From JBCCGR01 sp039029195 (GTDB taxonomy: Bacteria > Pseudomonadota > Alphaproteobacteria > Rhizobiales > Rhizobiaceae), in NCBI GenBank assembly GCA_039029195.1, contig JBCCGR010000002.1, forward strand, positions 186,001 through 250,000: a stretch of 64,000 nucleotides of DNA. Reading direction: 5' to 3'. Shown one piece after another: positions 34,222 through 43,418 of the stretch (position 1 is its first letter; each line of letters begins with the position of its first letter). Both the position numbers and the translations under genes were made by a program. The notes under the pieces were generated by a model. It had not been told where the DNA came from and searched no databases. It was given only the letters and a program-made list of their open reading frames with translations.

Positions 34222-35133
34222 TCAGCTCCCCGTATCATGCACGATAAGTGTGCCCGCGCCATGAGATGTGAAAAGCTCCAACAAAACCGCGTGTGGGGTT
34301 TTACCGTTCATGATGACTACCCCTTCCACGCCTTGTTTGAGGGCCGAAATGCAGGTCTCGACCTTCGGGATCATACCACCGGAAATAGTGCCATCTTCAA
34401 TAAGAGCGTTTGCCCGGCTTATGGTCATTTCCCGGATGAGGTTGCCGTCCTTGTCAAGAACGCCGGGTACGTCTGTCAGGAAGAGTAGGCGTTCGGCATC
34501 CAGTGCTCCGGCCACTGCGCCCGCGAATGTGTCTGCGTTGACATTGTAGGTCTCGCCGTCCGAGCCATAGGCAACCGGTGCAATGACCGGGATGAGGCCG
34601 GAACCGGCTAGCATGTCCAGAACTTCGGTGTTGACGGTGTCGGGTTCGCCCACAAACCCGAGATCAACAATCGATTCAATGTTGGAACCCGGGTCGCGAA
34701 CGGTTCGGCGAAGGCGGGTTGCTGAAACCATGTTGCCGTCTTTTCCGCAAAGGCCGATGGCGCGCGCACCTTCCGCGTTGAAGGCAGAGACGATTGCCTT
34801 GTTGATTGAGCCGGCAAGCACCATTTCGACAATTTCAACGGTCGCCTTGTCCGTCACGCGTAAGCCGCCGCGAAACTCGCTCTCAATCCCCATGCGTTCA
34901 AGCATTGCCCCGATCTGTGGGCCCCCGCCGTGAACCACAATCGGATCGACTCCGGATTGACGCAGCAAGGCGACATCACGAGCAAAGGCTCTGGAGAGCG
35001 CTTCGTCGCCCATCGCATGGCCGCCATATTTGATGACGATCGACTGACCTTCATGTTGCTGCATAAAGGGAAGTGCTTCAGACAACAGAGAAGCTTGAGT
35101 TTCACCATCGATTTTCAGATCGGTGTCAGTCAT
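34222..35133 (-). CDS. argB: Acetylglutamate kinase
   Basis: A 303-residue amino-acid kinase for the second step of arginine synthesis. IVIKYGGHAMGD binds phosphate, VVHGGGPQIGAMLERMG binds the substrate, and NVNADTFAGAVAGAL and LTDVPGVLDKDG are family motifs. An ATG at 35181 would give 319 residues; I prefer 35133, which has an AGG-containing site and matches usual rhizobial length. The C-terminal TSHGAGTLI segment is the usual end. The HAD nucleotidase follows at once. Confidence 0.95.
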   Translation of the reverse strand: MTDTDLKIDGETQASLLSEALPFMQQHEGQSIVIKYGGHAMGDEALSRAFARDVALLRQSGVDPIVVHGGGPQIGAMLERMGIESEFRGGLRVTDKATVEIVEMVLAGSINKAIVSAFNAEGARAIGLCGKDGNMVSATRLRRTVRDPGSNIESIVDLGFVGEPDTVNTEVLDMLAGSGLIPVIAPVAYGSDGETYNVNADTFAGAVAGALDAERLLFLTDVPGVLDKDGNLIREMTISRANALIEDGTISGGMIPKVETCISALKQGVEGVVIMNGKTPHAVLLELFTSHGAGTLIVHDTGS

Positions 35134-35279
35134 GTAGTTTGCCTGCGCTAAAATTTCTGGCGAACTCATAGACACATTCATGGTCTGATGGAAGCAAGCG
35201 ATTGTCCGAGCGCTTAAATCGTCTTTCTGGTGCTGACGATTTGCTTGACTTGCCCAATCCTGTCCAGCAAACCGGGCCC

Positions 35280-35954
35280 ATGGGAATTGATCAATCAGAC
35301 AGGGCTGCGTTTGTTATCGCTGTCGATGGCCCTGCCGCGTCGGGGAAAGGAACGCTGTCACGTCGGCTTGCCAATGAATTGGGTCTTGCCCATCTCGACA
35401 CGGGCCTGACCTATCGCGCCGTGGCGCAAGCGATGATGTCGCGCGGCTTGCCGTTGGATGATGAACAGACCGCCACTGAGATGGCCCATGGGCTTGATCT
35501 TGGTGCGCTCGATCGCGAACTCCTTTCAGCCCATGGCATCGGTGAAGCGGCCTCAAAGCTTGCCGTGATGAGCAAAGTGCGCGCGGCTCTGGTGGAGGCC
35601 CAACGACGCTTTTCCAACCAGCTTCCAGGTGCGGTTCTGGATGGGCGCGACATTGGAACGGTTGTCTGTCCGGATGCGCAGTTGAAACTCTATGTTTCGG
35701 CAAGTGCCGAGGAACGCGCGAACCGCCGCTGGAAAGAACTGAACCAGAATGGCAACGGCCCGGGCTATGAGCGAGTTCTTGAAGATCTGAAAATTCGCGA
35801 TGAACGCGACATGGGACGCGAAGATTCTCCTTTGAAGCCGGCGGCGGATGCCCACTTGCTCGATACAACAAAACTGGATATAGAAGCCGCGTTTCGTGCA
35901 GCCCTTGGACTGGCGATGGAAGCCAAATCCAAATCCGAGGGACACGACAACTAA
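35280..35954 (+). CDS. cmk: Cytidylate kinase
   Basis: A 224-residue CMP/dCMP kinase. The P-loop is DGPAASGKGTLSRRLA (about residues 17-32), LDTGLTYRAVA binds the nucleotide, and LDGRDIGTVVCP and LYVSASAEERANRRWKE complete the lid and base site. The frame is open from a TTG at 35202, but the ATG at 35280 gives the family length. It precedes rpsA, as in most proteobacteria, but aroA, its usual upstream neighbour, is about 7 kb away in this window. Confidence 0.93.
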   Translation: MGIDQSDRAAFVIAVDGPAASGKGTLSRRLANELGLAHLDTGLTYRAVAQAMMSRGLPLDDEQTATEMAHGLDLGALDRELLSAHGIGEAASKLAVMSKVRAALVEAQRRFSNQLPGAVLDGRDIGTVVCPDAQLKLYVSASAEERANRRWKELNQNGNGPGYERVLEDLKIRDERDMGREDSPLKPAADAHLLDTTKLDIEAAFRAALGLAMEAKSKSEGHDN

Positions 35955-36161
35955 ACGGACATTTCATTCTTCAATGCGGATTGGCCCAAACGCTGATCTG
36001 CTTTTTGTGTTTCGTCCGTCAAACCAACTGCCTGATATTCGCTGAACATGCGCCAAGCCGCCACGCGGTCCAGCCAAATTGGCACACCGAAAATCAGGCT
36101 GATGATCAACAACAAGGCGCATTTGTTGGCGGCGAAAACCGCTGACACCAGGAGTTATAAT

Positions 36162-37871
36162 TTGTCCGCAATGAGCATGAACCCAAGTACAGAAGATTTT
36201 GCTGCTCTTCTGGAAGAAAGCTACGCCCACAATGATGTTGCAGAAGGCACCGTCGTCAAAGGCGTAATCACCGGATTTGAAAAAGATCTCGCGGTGATCG
36301 ACGTTGGCCTGAAGGTTGAAGGCCGCGTTCCCCTGAAAGAATTTGGCGCGAAAGCGCGTGACGGCTCCATGAATATTGGAGACACTGTCGAAGTTTACCT
36401 TGAGCGTGTCGAGAATGCGCTCGGTGAAGCCATGCTGTCGCGCGACAAGGCGCGTCGCGAAGAAAGCTGGATCAAGCTGGAAGCCCGGTTTGAGGCAAAT
36501 GAGAAGGTCGAAGGCATCATCTTCAACCAGGTCAAGGGTGGCTTTACCGTTGATCTTGATGGCGCAGTTGCCTTCCTGCCGCGCTCCCAGGTCGACATCC
36601 GTCCGATCCGTGATGTCAGCCCGCTGATGAACACGCCGCAGCCATTCCAGATTCTCAAAATGGATCGCCGCCGCGGCAACATCGTTGTGTCCCGTCGCAC
36701 CGTGCTTGAAGAAAGCCGTGCTGAACAGCGCTCTGAAATCGTCCAGAACCTCGAAGAAGGTCAGATCGTCGAAGGCGTCGTCAAGAACATCACCGACTAT
36801 GGTGCGTTTGTTGACCTTGGCGGCATTGACGGCCTGCTTCACGTGACTGACATGGCCTGGCGCCGGGTCAATCACCCATCGGAAATTCTCACCATCGGCC
36901 AGACCGTCAAGGTGCAGATCATCCGCGTGAACCAGGAAACCCAGCGTATTTCTCTTGGCATGAAGCAGCTTGAGAGCGATCCATGGGAAACCATCGGCAC
37001 CAAATATCCGATCGGCATCAAGATCGATGGCCGCGTCACCAACATCACCGACTATGGTGCATTTGTTGAGCTTGAGCCGGGCATTGAGGGCCTGATCCAC
37101 GTTTCAGAAATGTCCTGGACGAAAAAGAACGTTCATCCTGGCAAGATCGTTGCCACCTCTCAGGAAGTGGAAGTGGTCGTTCTGGAAGTCGATCCCGGCA
37201 AGCGTCGCATCTCGCTCGGCCTGAAACAGAACCTCTCCAATCCATGGGAATCCTTCGCTGACACCTATCCGGTCGGCACCGAAGTGGAAGGCGAAGTCAA
37301 GAACAAGACCGAGTTCGGTCTGTTCATCGGCCTTGAAGGTGATGTGGACGGCATGGTCCATCTCTCCGACCTCGACTGGAACCGTCCTGGCGAAGATGTC
37401 ATCGACGACTTCAACAAGGGCGACATGGTCAAGGCCGTTGTTCTTGATGTGGATGTGGACAAAGAACGCATCTCGCTGGGCATCAAGCAGCTTGGTCAGG
37501 ATCCGATGGATTCCGCAGCCGGCGGCGACATTCGCAAGAACGCCATCGTTACCTGTGAAGTCACCGATGTGAAGGACGGCGGCATTGAGGTCGCAATCGC
37601 CGATAGCGAACTGTCCGCGTTCATCAAGCGTTCCGACCTGTCACGTGACCGCGATGAGCAACGTCCTGAGCGCTTCTCCGTTGGCCAGAAGGTCGATGCC
37701 CGCGTCACGATGTTCGACAAGAAAAATCGCAAGATTGGCCTGTCGATCAAGGCGCTGGAAATCGCCGAAGAAAAAGAAGCTGTTGCCCAGTACGGTTCGT
37801 CCGACTCTGGCGCTTCACTCGGCGATATTCTGGGTGCGGCCCTCAAACAGCAGGGTGGCGACGACGAATAA
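36162..37871 (+). CDS. rpsA: 30S ribosomal protein S1
   Basis: A 569-residue S1 with six OB-fold S1 repeats; HVTDM, HVSEMSW and HLSDLDW mark three of them. It recruits mRNA to the ribosome. AGGAG at 36150-36154 stands 7 bases before a TTG at 36162, but 16 bases before the ATG at 36171. The TTG reading gives MSAMSMNPSTEDFAALLEES, which fits the rhizobial N-terminus, so I place the start there. An intrinsic terminator follows the gene. Confidence 0.95.
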   Translation: MSAMSMNPSTEDFAALLEESYAHNDVAEGTVVKGVITGFEKDLAVIDVGLKVEGRVPLKEFGAKARDGSMNIGDTVEVYLERVENALGEAMLSRDKARREESWIKLEARFEANEKVEGIIFNQVKGGFTVDLDGAVAFLPRSQVDIRPIRDVSPLMNTPQPFQILKMDRRRGNIVVSRRTVLEESRAEQRSEIVQNLEEGQIVEGVVKNITDYGAFVDLGGIDGLLHVTDMAWRRVNHPSEILTIGQTVKVQIIRVNQETQRISLGMKQLESDPWETIGTKYPIGIKIDGRVTNITDYGAFVELEPGIEGLIHVSEMSWTKKNVHPGKIVATSQEVEVVVLEVDPGKRRISLGLKQNLSNPWESFADTYPVGTEVEGEVKNKTEFGLFIGLEGDVDGMVHLSDLDWNRPGEDVIDDFNKGDMVKAVVLDVDVDKERISLGIKQLGQDPMDSAAGGDIRKNAIVTCEVTDVKDGGIEVAIADSELSAFIKRSDLSRDRDEQRPERFSVGQKVDARVTMFDKKNRKIGLSIKALEIAEEKEAVAQYGSSDSGASLGDILGAALKQQGGDDE

Positions 37872-37896
37872 TCGTCCAACCAGTTTTCAAGACTAC

Positions 37897-37928
37897 AAAA
37901 GGCCGGGGCAGTTGCTCCGGCCTTTTTT
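37897..37928 (+). terminator. Intrinsic terminator of rpsA
   Basis: A 9-base stem with one G-U pair (GGCCGGGGC/GCTCCGGCC, loop AGTT) is followed by TTTTTT. It starts about 30 bases after the rpsA stop codon. Confidence 0.93.
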
Positions 37929-37963
37929 GTGCAAGCACGACTCTTGCTGAAAGCTCGATTGGG

Positions 37964-38398
37964 ATGACAATGAAAACGCGCGGTTACTGTTTTTGTAGGA
38001 AGACAAGCTGGGAATTTGCTGGGGAACCCACCTGGTCATGTTACTGCCACTGCGATGATTGCCGCAGAAACTGTTCCGCTCCGGTTGTCGCCTGGCTCGG
38101 TGTACCGCTGAGAAACTTCAACTGGACAGGCAAGCCACCCAAAACGCTCGAAAGTTCGCCGGGTGTCTTTCGGCATTTCTGTCAGGATTGCGGTGCACCA
38201 ATGGGCTTTGAGGCCAACCACTATGCGGGCGGTATGCATCTTTATGCAGCTTCACTTGAAAAACCCCAGGACTTCGAGCCCACATTCCATGTGAACTATC
38301 AAAGTAAATTGCCCTGGCTTCGGATGGAAGATGATTTGCCGAAATATGAGGGTACTTTGCTCCACGCGCCCAAGGATTTGAGCGATTATTCAGAGTAG
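37964..38398 (+). CDS. GFA (CENP-V/GFA) domain zinc protein
   Basis: A 144-residue member of the family named after glutathione-dependent formaldehyde-activating enzyme. The zinc-binding cysteines appear in GYCFCRKTSW, CYCHCDDCRRN and HFCQDCGAPMGF. The family includes glutathione-adduct-binding and unknown proteins; the name is not proof of formaldehyde metabolism. It is monocistronic, starting 36 bases after the rpsA terminator. Confidence 0.88.
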   Translation: MTMKTRGYCFCRKTSWEFAGEPTWSCYCHCDDCRRNCSAPVVAWLGVPLRNFNWTGKPPKTLESSPGVFRHFCQDCGAPMGFEANHYAGGMHLYAASLEKPQDFEPTFHVNYQSKLPWLRMEDDLPKYEGTLLHAPKDLSDYSE

Positions 38399-38567
38399 CG
38401 ACCATGCTCGCGGGTATTCAAAAGTTACACGCGGAAGCAACCCTTTCCTTTACGTCACCCCGGCCTTTAGGGCCTGGGTCCAAAAGCAGATACAAAACTA
38501 CAGATTGCGACCCTGAAGGCCGCAATGATGGTGATCTACTAACGGTGCGAAGAGATTCTGACATACT

Positions 38568-39047
38568 TCAGTATTCGTATCCCTTGTAACGATTAGGCTC
38601 GCCGCGCGCCGATTCTTCACCGATGAAATCCGCCCAATCATCCCCCGGTCGCCAGATGCCGTCCATCAGAGCGAACGCGTCCGCTTTACTCAGGCCGTGC
38701 CCCGTTTTCGCATAACGGTAGAAGAATGCGGTGACCCTGGCGTTGTAGATGCAATGCACATGTACGTTTGTATCGGGCAGATTTTCGAGCGCATCACAAA
38801 ACTGATTGAAGTCCTCATCTTGCGGGTTTTCAAACTCCACAGGAATATAAACATACTCCATGCCCAGTGCGGCAACGGTGCCGGCTTCATCATCCAGCGC
38901 ACCCTTATTGTGGTGTGGACCCAAATTGATGATGTGGGTCACGCCCAGAGCGTTGATATCGGCGAGTTGCTCTTCTGTGGGCTGGCCCGACAGAGTGATC
39001 CTGTCGCTGACGCGCCTCCAATTTATTATGTCCGGCAAATCCTTCAT
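38568..39047 (-). CDS. Dual-specificity-phosphatase-like protein (CX4R loop)
   Basis: A 159-residue protein of the tyrosine-phosphatase-like superfamily. GQPTEEQLADINALGVTHII near residues 20-40 and the loop HVHCIYNARVTAF (about 95-107) mark the fold. The loop is HCx4R rather than the classic HCx5R, a spacing also found in the DUF442/Blh-like branch. The substrate is unknown. It is divergent from nothing on its 5' side except a 195-base gap containing the L,D-transpeptidase terminator. Confidence 0.75.
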   Translation of the reverse strand: MKDLPDIINWRRVSDRITLSGQPTEEQLADINALGVTHIINLGPHHNKGALDDEAGTVAALGMEYVYIPVEFENPQDEDFNQFCDALENLPDTNVHVHCIYNARVTAFFYRYAKTGHGLSKADAFALMDGIWRPGDDWADFIGEESARGEPNRYKGYEY

Positions 39048-39174
39048 CGGCTCAATCTCGTCTGGTGGGTTCGTTGTGCTATCCCCGGAATGATCTCACG
39101 CGACTTTGCTGAAATGCCGTTCAAAACCGACATCCGACTGCACGGATGACTTTAGCCTGAGAATTTGGGGCAAT

Positions 39175-39206
39175 GAAAAACCCCGCAACCTTATCAGGTC
39201 ACGGGG
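39175..39206 (-). terminator. Intrinsic terminator of the L,D-transpeptidase gene
   Basis: CCCCG..AACCT (39181-39191) pairs with AGGT..CGGGG (39196-39206) with an internal mismatch of two bases. On the minus strand it is followed by TTTTT. It lies about 37 bases past the gene's stop. Confidence 0.85.
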
Positions 39207-39242
39207 CTCTTCGAACTGTTTGCGATGTGAAAAGGAGCAGGT

Positions 39243-40367
39243 TCAGCTCTGTTTCACCACAATCTTTGCGCCGTTTTTCACACGGGAATAAAGATCAATG
39301 ATGTCCTGATTGATCAACCGGATGCAGCCAGATGAGGCCGCTGTTCCAATCGAGGCCCATTGCGGTGTGCCATGCAGGCGATACAGCGTGTCCTGACCAT
39401 TCTGAAAGATATACAACGCCCGTGCACCAAGCGGGTTGTTCAGGCCCGGCTTCATGCCGTTCTCACCGCCATATTTTGCCAGATTTGGCTGACGGGCAAT
39501 CATCTCTGCCGGAGGTGTCCACTTTGGCCATTCGCGTTTCCATGCAACATTGGCGGTGCCCTGCCATTCAAAACCGGCACGACCGACACCAATGCCATAG
39601 CGCATTGCCTTTCCACCAGGCTGCACGAGATAGAGAAAGCGCTGTCGCGTATCGACAATGAGCGTACCGACCCGTTCCCGCGTTGCGTAACGCACTTCCT
39701 GACGCAGAAAGCGCTTATCCATCTTTTTCACCGGAATTGCCGGCAGTTTGAAACCACCATCAACACGCGCTTTGTAGTCTGTGATGAACTTCTTCGATGG
39801 ATCATTCCGCAGGCTGAAAATACTGCCGGTGCTGGTGGAGCCTCTGCGTGATGCAATGCGCTCTTCGCGTTTCTTGCGGGCTTCGGCGCGCTTGGCTGCG
39901 GCTACCTTACGGGCTTCTTCCCGCCGCTTACTTGCGGCAATGCGTGCCTTTTCGCGCTTCTCGATGCGGACGGCCGATAGTTTGGCCCGACGTGCGCTGG
40001 CTTCTTTGCGCTTCAGGTTACGTTCGGCGCGCTTGATGTCGCGATCCATCGATTTGATGGTCTTGCGGGCATCTGCGATCGTCTTCTGATAAGCGGCTTT
40101 GCGCTTGGATTTCGAATTTTTGCGATAGCGTTTCAGACGCCGCTCGGCATTGCGGATCTTGCGCTCTTCCCTGCTCACCTTGCGCTTCAGCGCTTTCAGT
40201 TCGCGTGCCGCTGTTGAAGCTGATTTCTCGGCTTTTTTCTGCTTGTCCACAGCAGCATCAATGCGCCCACCGGAATAGGTGGAAGTGCTGTCGCTGGTGG
40301 TGGTGCACGCTGCCAGAATCAGGCTCAGGCCCAAAACAGCAAACAGGCTCAAAAATCGTTGTGTCAT
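39243..40367 (-). CDS. L,D-transpeptidase lipoprotein with long coiled-coil region (YkuD)
   Basis: A 374-residue lipoprotein. The signal ends in the lipobox LAAC (Cys near residue 20). Residues about 40-180 are very rich in Lys, Arg, Ala and Glu, and likely form a long helix or coiled coil that could span peptidoglycan. The YkuD domain at about 215-374 ends with HGTPQW and SSGCIRLIN, the catalytic His and Cys. It makes 3-3 cross-links or attaches proteins to peptidoglycan. The start at 40367 is the ATG directly before the signal peptide. It has its own terminator. Confidence 0.9.
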   Translation of the reverse strand: MTQRFLSLFAVLGLSLILAACTTTSDSTSTYSGGRIDAAVDKQKKAEKSASTAARELKALKRKVSREERKIRNAERRLKRYRKNSKSKRKAAYQKTIADARKTIKSMDRDIKRAERNLKRKEASARRAKLSAVRIEKREKARIAASKRREEARKVAAAKRAEARKKREERIASRRGSTSTGSIFSLRNDPSKKFITDYKARVDGGFKLPAIPVKKMDKRFLRQEVRYATRERVGTLIVDTRQRFLYLVQPGGKAMRYGIGVGRAGFEWQGTANVAWKREWPKWTPPAEMIARQPNLAKYGGENGMKPGLNNPLGARALYIFQNGQDTLYRLHGTPQWASIGTAASSGCIRLINQDIIDLYSRVKNGAKIVVKQS

Positions 40368-40633
40368 GTTCAATTCGTTTTGTTGCAGATCCTTGCCGGG
40401 CGACAAAGGCCCCAAGCACGCACCCGGTGGATCATTTCTCAGAATGGCGGCGCCGAAACGGGAAAGCCTCGAAGCACCAGATATTTATCTCCTGTTAAGG
40501 TTAACTATGGGTTTCCATGAAACTCAAATAACGAATGCGAAATCAGCACACCGGGCACATGAAAATACCCCTGTGAGACATATTTGCATCTCTTCAGGTA
40601 ACTCTGATGGTCGGATCATGCTAAGGCGACACC

Positions 40634-41140
40634 ATGCCGATAATCGATCCTGTCGAATCAGATCCTTTCACGGACGGTCGCCAATCCGACAATGCCATGC
40701 GCATTCGCCGAGGGCTTGAACGGCATTTTGCCCATCATGAGTGTGTTTTTTTGCCGGAACTTGCGCTGAAGACAGGAAGGCGGGCGGATCTCATTGCCAT
40801 GGATCGCAAAGGATTGTTCACAATCGTGGAGATCAAATCCTCAATCGAGGACTTCAGGGCGGACAATAAATGGCCGGACTATCTGGCGTTTTGCGACCGG
40901 TACTATTTTGCGACCCATCCTGGTGTTCCGCAGGACATCTTTCCCGCTGAGGAAGGGCTGATCATTGCTGATCAGTATGGGGCGGAAATTGTGCGTGAAT
41001 GCGTGGAGCGAAAACTACCGGCTGCCTCACGCAAAGCGCTGACATTGAGATTTGCCCGCGCCAGCGCGCAGCGGTTGGCGCAACTTACCCGATTTGCCGA
41101 GAAACAGGGGCTGACCCCGACATTTGAGCGGGGCGACTGA
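40634..41140 (+). CDS. mmcB: MmcB family DNA repair protein
   Basis: A 168-residue nuclease-fold protein. GRRADLIAMDRKGLFTIVEIKSS carries the Asp and ExK residues of a PD-(D/E)XK core (about residues 50-72). MmcB is known in Caulobacter as an SOS- and DNA-damage-linked protein in mitomycin C resistance. The gene is monocistronic and convergent with tRNA-Ala. No SOS box was found upstream by eye. Confidence 0.85.
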   Translation: MPIIDPVESDPFTDGRQSDNAMRIRRGLERHFAHHECVFLPELALKTGRRADLIAMDRKGLFTIVEIKSSIEDFRADNKWPDYLAFCDRYYFATHPGVPQDIFPAEEGLIIADQYGAEIVRECVERKLPAASRKALTLRFARASAQRLAQLTRFAEKQGLTPTFERGD

Positions 41141-41206
41141 TTTTTGTGAAGTGAGGCGTGAGACTTTGAACCCGAATGTCCGGTAGTTCAGCGGCGAACT
41201 GGAAAA

Positions 41207-41282
<76 letters not shown>

Positions 41283-41429
41283 GATCATTTGTTCGGGTGC
41301 GCCGGGCAGCGCACCGGCAGCTTTCTAATAACCTCGCCCTGTCTAATCAAGCTGCAAATTCATCAATGGGCGACTATTTTCTCCTGAAGTTCTGCGGGCT
41401 TGATGAGTTCGCCGATCCAGCAGAAAAAG

Positions 41430-41837
41430 TTAGATATCTTCCTTCTCGTCGCCGCTTACCGGAATGATGTCTGACATGTCGTCTTCATCATCATCGTCGT
41501 CATCGAGGAATGTATCATCGTCCTCGCCGGTTTCGTCGTCCACTTCCACATCAGGGATGCCGGCGGGAATTTCATCCTCGTCGGTCGCATCGTCATCATT
41601 GTCTTCTTCAGCATCTTCCAAAGAGATGATTTCCGGACCGTCCGTATCAACTGCTTCTTCGGCCACTTCTTCCTTTTCGGCCGGCTCTGCAACTTTCTCG
41701 TCTTCAGGCTTGGTCAGTTCTTCGATTTCAAAGACGGCGCCGCATTTCGGACAAACAATCGGATCGCGATTGAGGTCGTAATATTTCGTGTTACACGACA
41801 GACACAGGCGTTTCTCACCCAGCTCAGGTTTGGCCAC
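41430..41837 (-). CDS. FYDLN-acid family protein (TIGR02300)
   Basis: A 135-residue protein found across alphaproteobacteria. The N-terminal CxxC...CPKC pattern (LCLSCNTKYYDLN and VCPKCGAVF) is a small zinc ribbon with the namesake YYDLN motif. The rest is a long acidic low-complexity tail with runs of Asp and Glu. The GTG at 41837 has GAGG 8 bases upstream and gives the standard start AKPELGEKR. Function is unknown. It is divergent from aroA, its typical neighbour. Confidence 0.9.
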   Translation of the reverse strand: MAKPELGEKRLCLSCNTKYYDLNRDPIVCPKCGAVFEIEELTKPEDEKVAEPAEKEEVAEEAVDTDGPEIISLEDAEEDNDDDATDEDEIPAGIPDVEVDDETGEDDDTFLDDDDDDEDDMSDIIPVSGDEKEDI

Positions 41838-42071
41838 AGTTAAACCTCTTGGTTTTTCGCTGAACAACCCACGTTCCGGTTCAATCGGCGGGGTTCATTT
41901 TATGCAGTTTCAGGCTGCTCAAAACTCTGGCGGACCCCATAACGTCGAAGCTGACGCGTGTCAAAAACAAATGGCGGAAATTAAGCGATTCCTGCGTGAT
42001 CGCATGTCGCGCTTTATTGGAGGCTGTGTTATGCGCGGCTTCACAAAGACACAGACCATGAAGTTCACCAC

Positions 42072-43418
42072 GTGAGCCACCAACACGCCTCCCTTCAGCC
42101 AGCAAAATCATCCAGTTCAAATTCGTTGAAAGGCACAATCTCTGTGCCCGGTGATAAATCGATTTCACACCGGTCACTCATTCTTGGTGCGGTCGCCAGC
42201 GGCGAGACTCGGGTCACCGGACTGTTGGAATCGGAAGATGTGTTGAACACGAAAAACGCCATGCAGGCTTTGGGTAGCAAAATCACCAAGTCCGGTGACG
42301 AATGGCGAATATCCGGCATGGGCAATGGCGCGTTGCTCGAGCCCGAAGCACCGCTCGATTTCGGCAATTCAGGGACCGGAATTCGGCTGACCATGGGTCT
42401 TGTGGCGCCCTATGATTTTCCGGTGTCCTTTGTCGGCGATGCGTCCTTGTCGGGCCGACCCATGGGGCGGGTGCTCAAGCCGTTGCGCGGCATTGGCCTG
42501 CAGGTCGATTGCCCCTCGAACGATGACACCTTGCCGCTCACTACACATGGCCCCGCAGCGGCGGCGCCAATCGAATATACAGTGCCTGTTCCTTCAGCAC
42601 AGGTGAAGTCGGCCATTCTGCTGGCCGCTCTCAACATACCGGGGACCACAACAGTCATTGAGCCGGTTGCAACGCGTGATCACACCGAACGTATGTTGGC
42701 GGGTTTTGGTGCGGACATAGAGGTCGATGAGCGTGAAGATGGTTCAAGGATCATCAATGTTTCGGGCCAGAAAGACCTGAAACCTCAAAACATCACCGTG
42801 CCGGGTGACCCGTCCTCAGCAGGGTTTCCGATCGCCGCCGCGCTGATCGTGCCGGGCTCGGACGTGACCATTCGTGATGTGTTGCTGAATGAAACCCGAA
42901 CCGGGCTTCTTCAAACGCTCATGGAAATGGGCGCGGATATTTCCATTGAAAAAAAGCGCCTCTCGGGCGGAGAGGATATCGGAGACGTGCGTGTTCGCCA
43001 CAGCGCACTCAAAGGTGTCGAGGTTCCTGCCGCGCGCGCGCCTTCCATGATTGATGAATATCCGGTGCTTGCAACCATCGCAGCATTTGCTCAAGGCGAG
43101 ACAAAAATGCTGGGTCTTGAAGAGCTTCGCGTGAAGGAAAGCGACCGGCTTGCTGCGACGGTTGCCGGTTTGCGGCTAAACCACGTGGATTGCGAAGAGG
43201 GTGATAACTGGCTGTTGGTACGTGGTGGTGGCCCATCTGTGCCTGGTGGCGGTAAGGTTACGACGCATCTCGATCATCGCATCGCGATGAGTTTTCTGGT
43301 CATGGGGCTGGCTTCGCAAAAACCGGTCGAAGTTGATGATGCGAACACCATCAATACAAGCTTTCCAGAGTTCATTGATCTGATGAACGGTCTGGGCGGG
43401 AACATTGCCCGTGTCTGA
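42072..43418 (+). CDS. aroA: 3-phosphoshikimate 1-carboxyvinyltransferase (EPSP synthase, class II)
   Basis: A 448-residue EPSP synthase of the shikimate pathway, closest in pattern to the class II (CP4-like) group. Markers are PGDKSISHRS, LDFGNSGTGIRLTMG, RPMGRVLKPLR, SAQVKSAILLA, GDPSSAGFP, SMIDEYPVLA and LRVKESDRLAA. At the position of CP4 Ala100 this enzyme has Gly101, the usual residue in glyphosate-sensitive enzymes. It overlaps dut by 8 bases and begins an aroA-dut-oxidoreductase run. Confidence 0.96.
   Translation: MSHQHASLQPAKSSSSNSLKGTISVPGDKSISHRSLILGAVASGETRVTGLLESEDVLNTKNAMQALGSKITKSGDEWRISGMGNGALLEPEAPLDFGNSGTGIRLTMGLVAPYDFPVSFVGDASLSGRPMGRVLKPLRGIGLQVDCPSNDDTLPLTTHGPAAAAPIEYTVPVPSAQVKSAILLAALNIPGTTTVIEPVATRDHTERMLAGFGADIEVDEREDGSRIINVSGQKDLKPQNITVPGDPSSAGFPIAAALIVPGSDVTIRDVLLNETRTGLLQTLMEMGADISIEKKRLSGGEDIGDVRVRHSALKGVEVPAARAPSMIDEYPVLATIAAFAQGETKMLGLEELRVKESDRLAATVAGLRLNHVDCEEGDNWLLVRGGGPSVPGGGKVTTHLDHRIAMSFLVMGLASQKPVEVDDANTINTSFPEFIDLMNGLGGNIARV

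Noticed and set aside
35951..36148. Small minus-strand frame (65 codons) with a hydrophobic N-terminus between cmk and rpsA
   Set aside because: Its only early start is a GTG opposite the rpsA ribosome-binding site, with no site of its own. The region is better explained as the rpsA leader.
35964..37100. Antisense open frame of 378 codons across rpsA
   Set aside because: It mirrors the codon bias of rpsA, has no ribosome-binding site and no recognisable domain; S1 repeats on the other strand explain the region fully.
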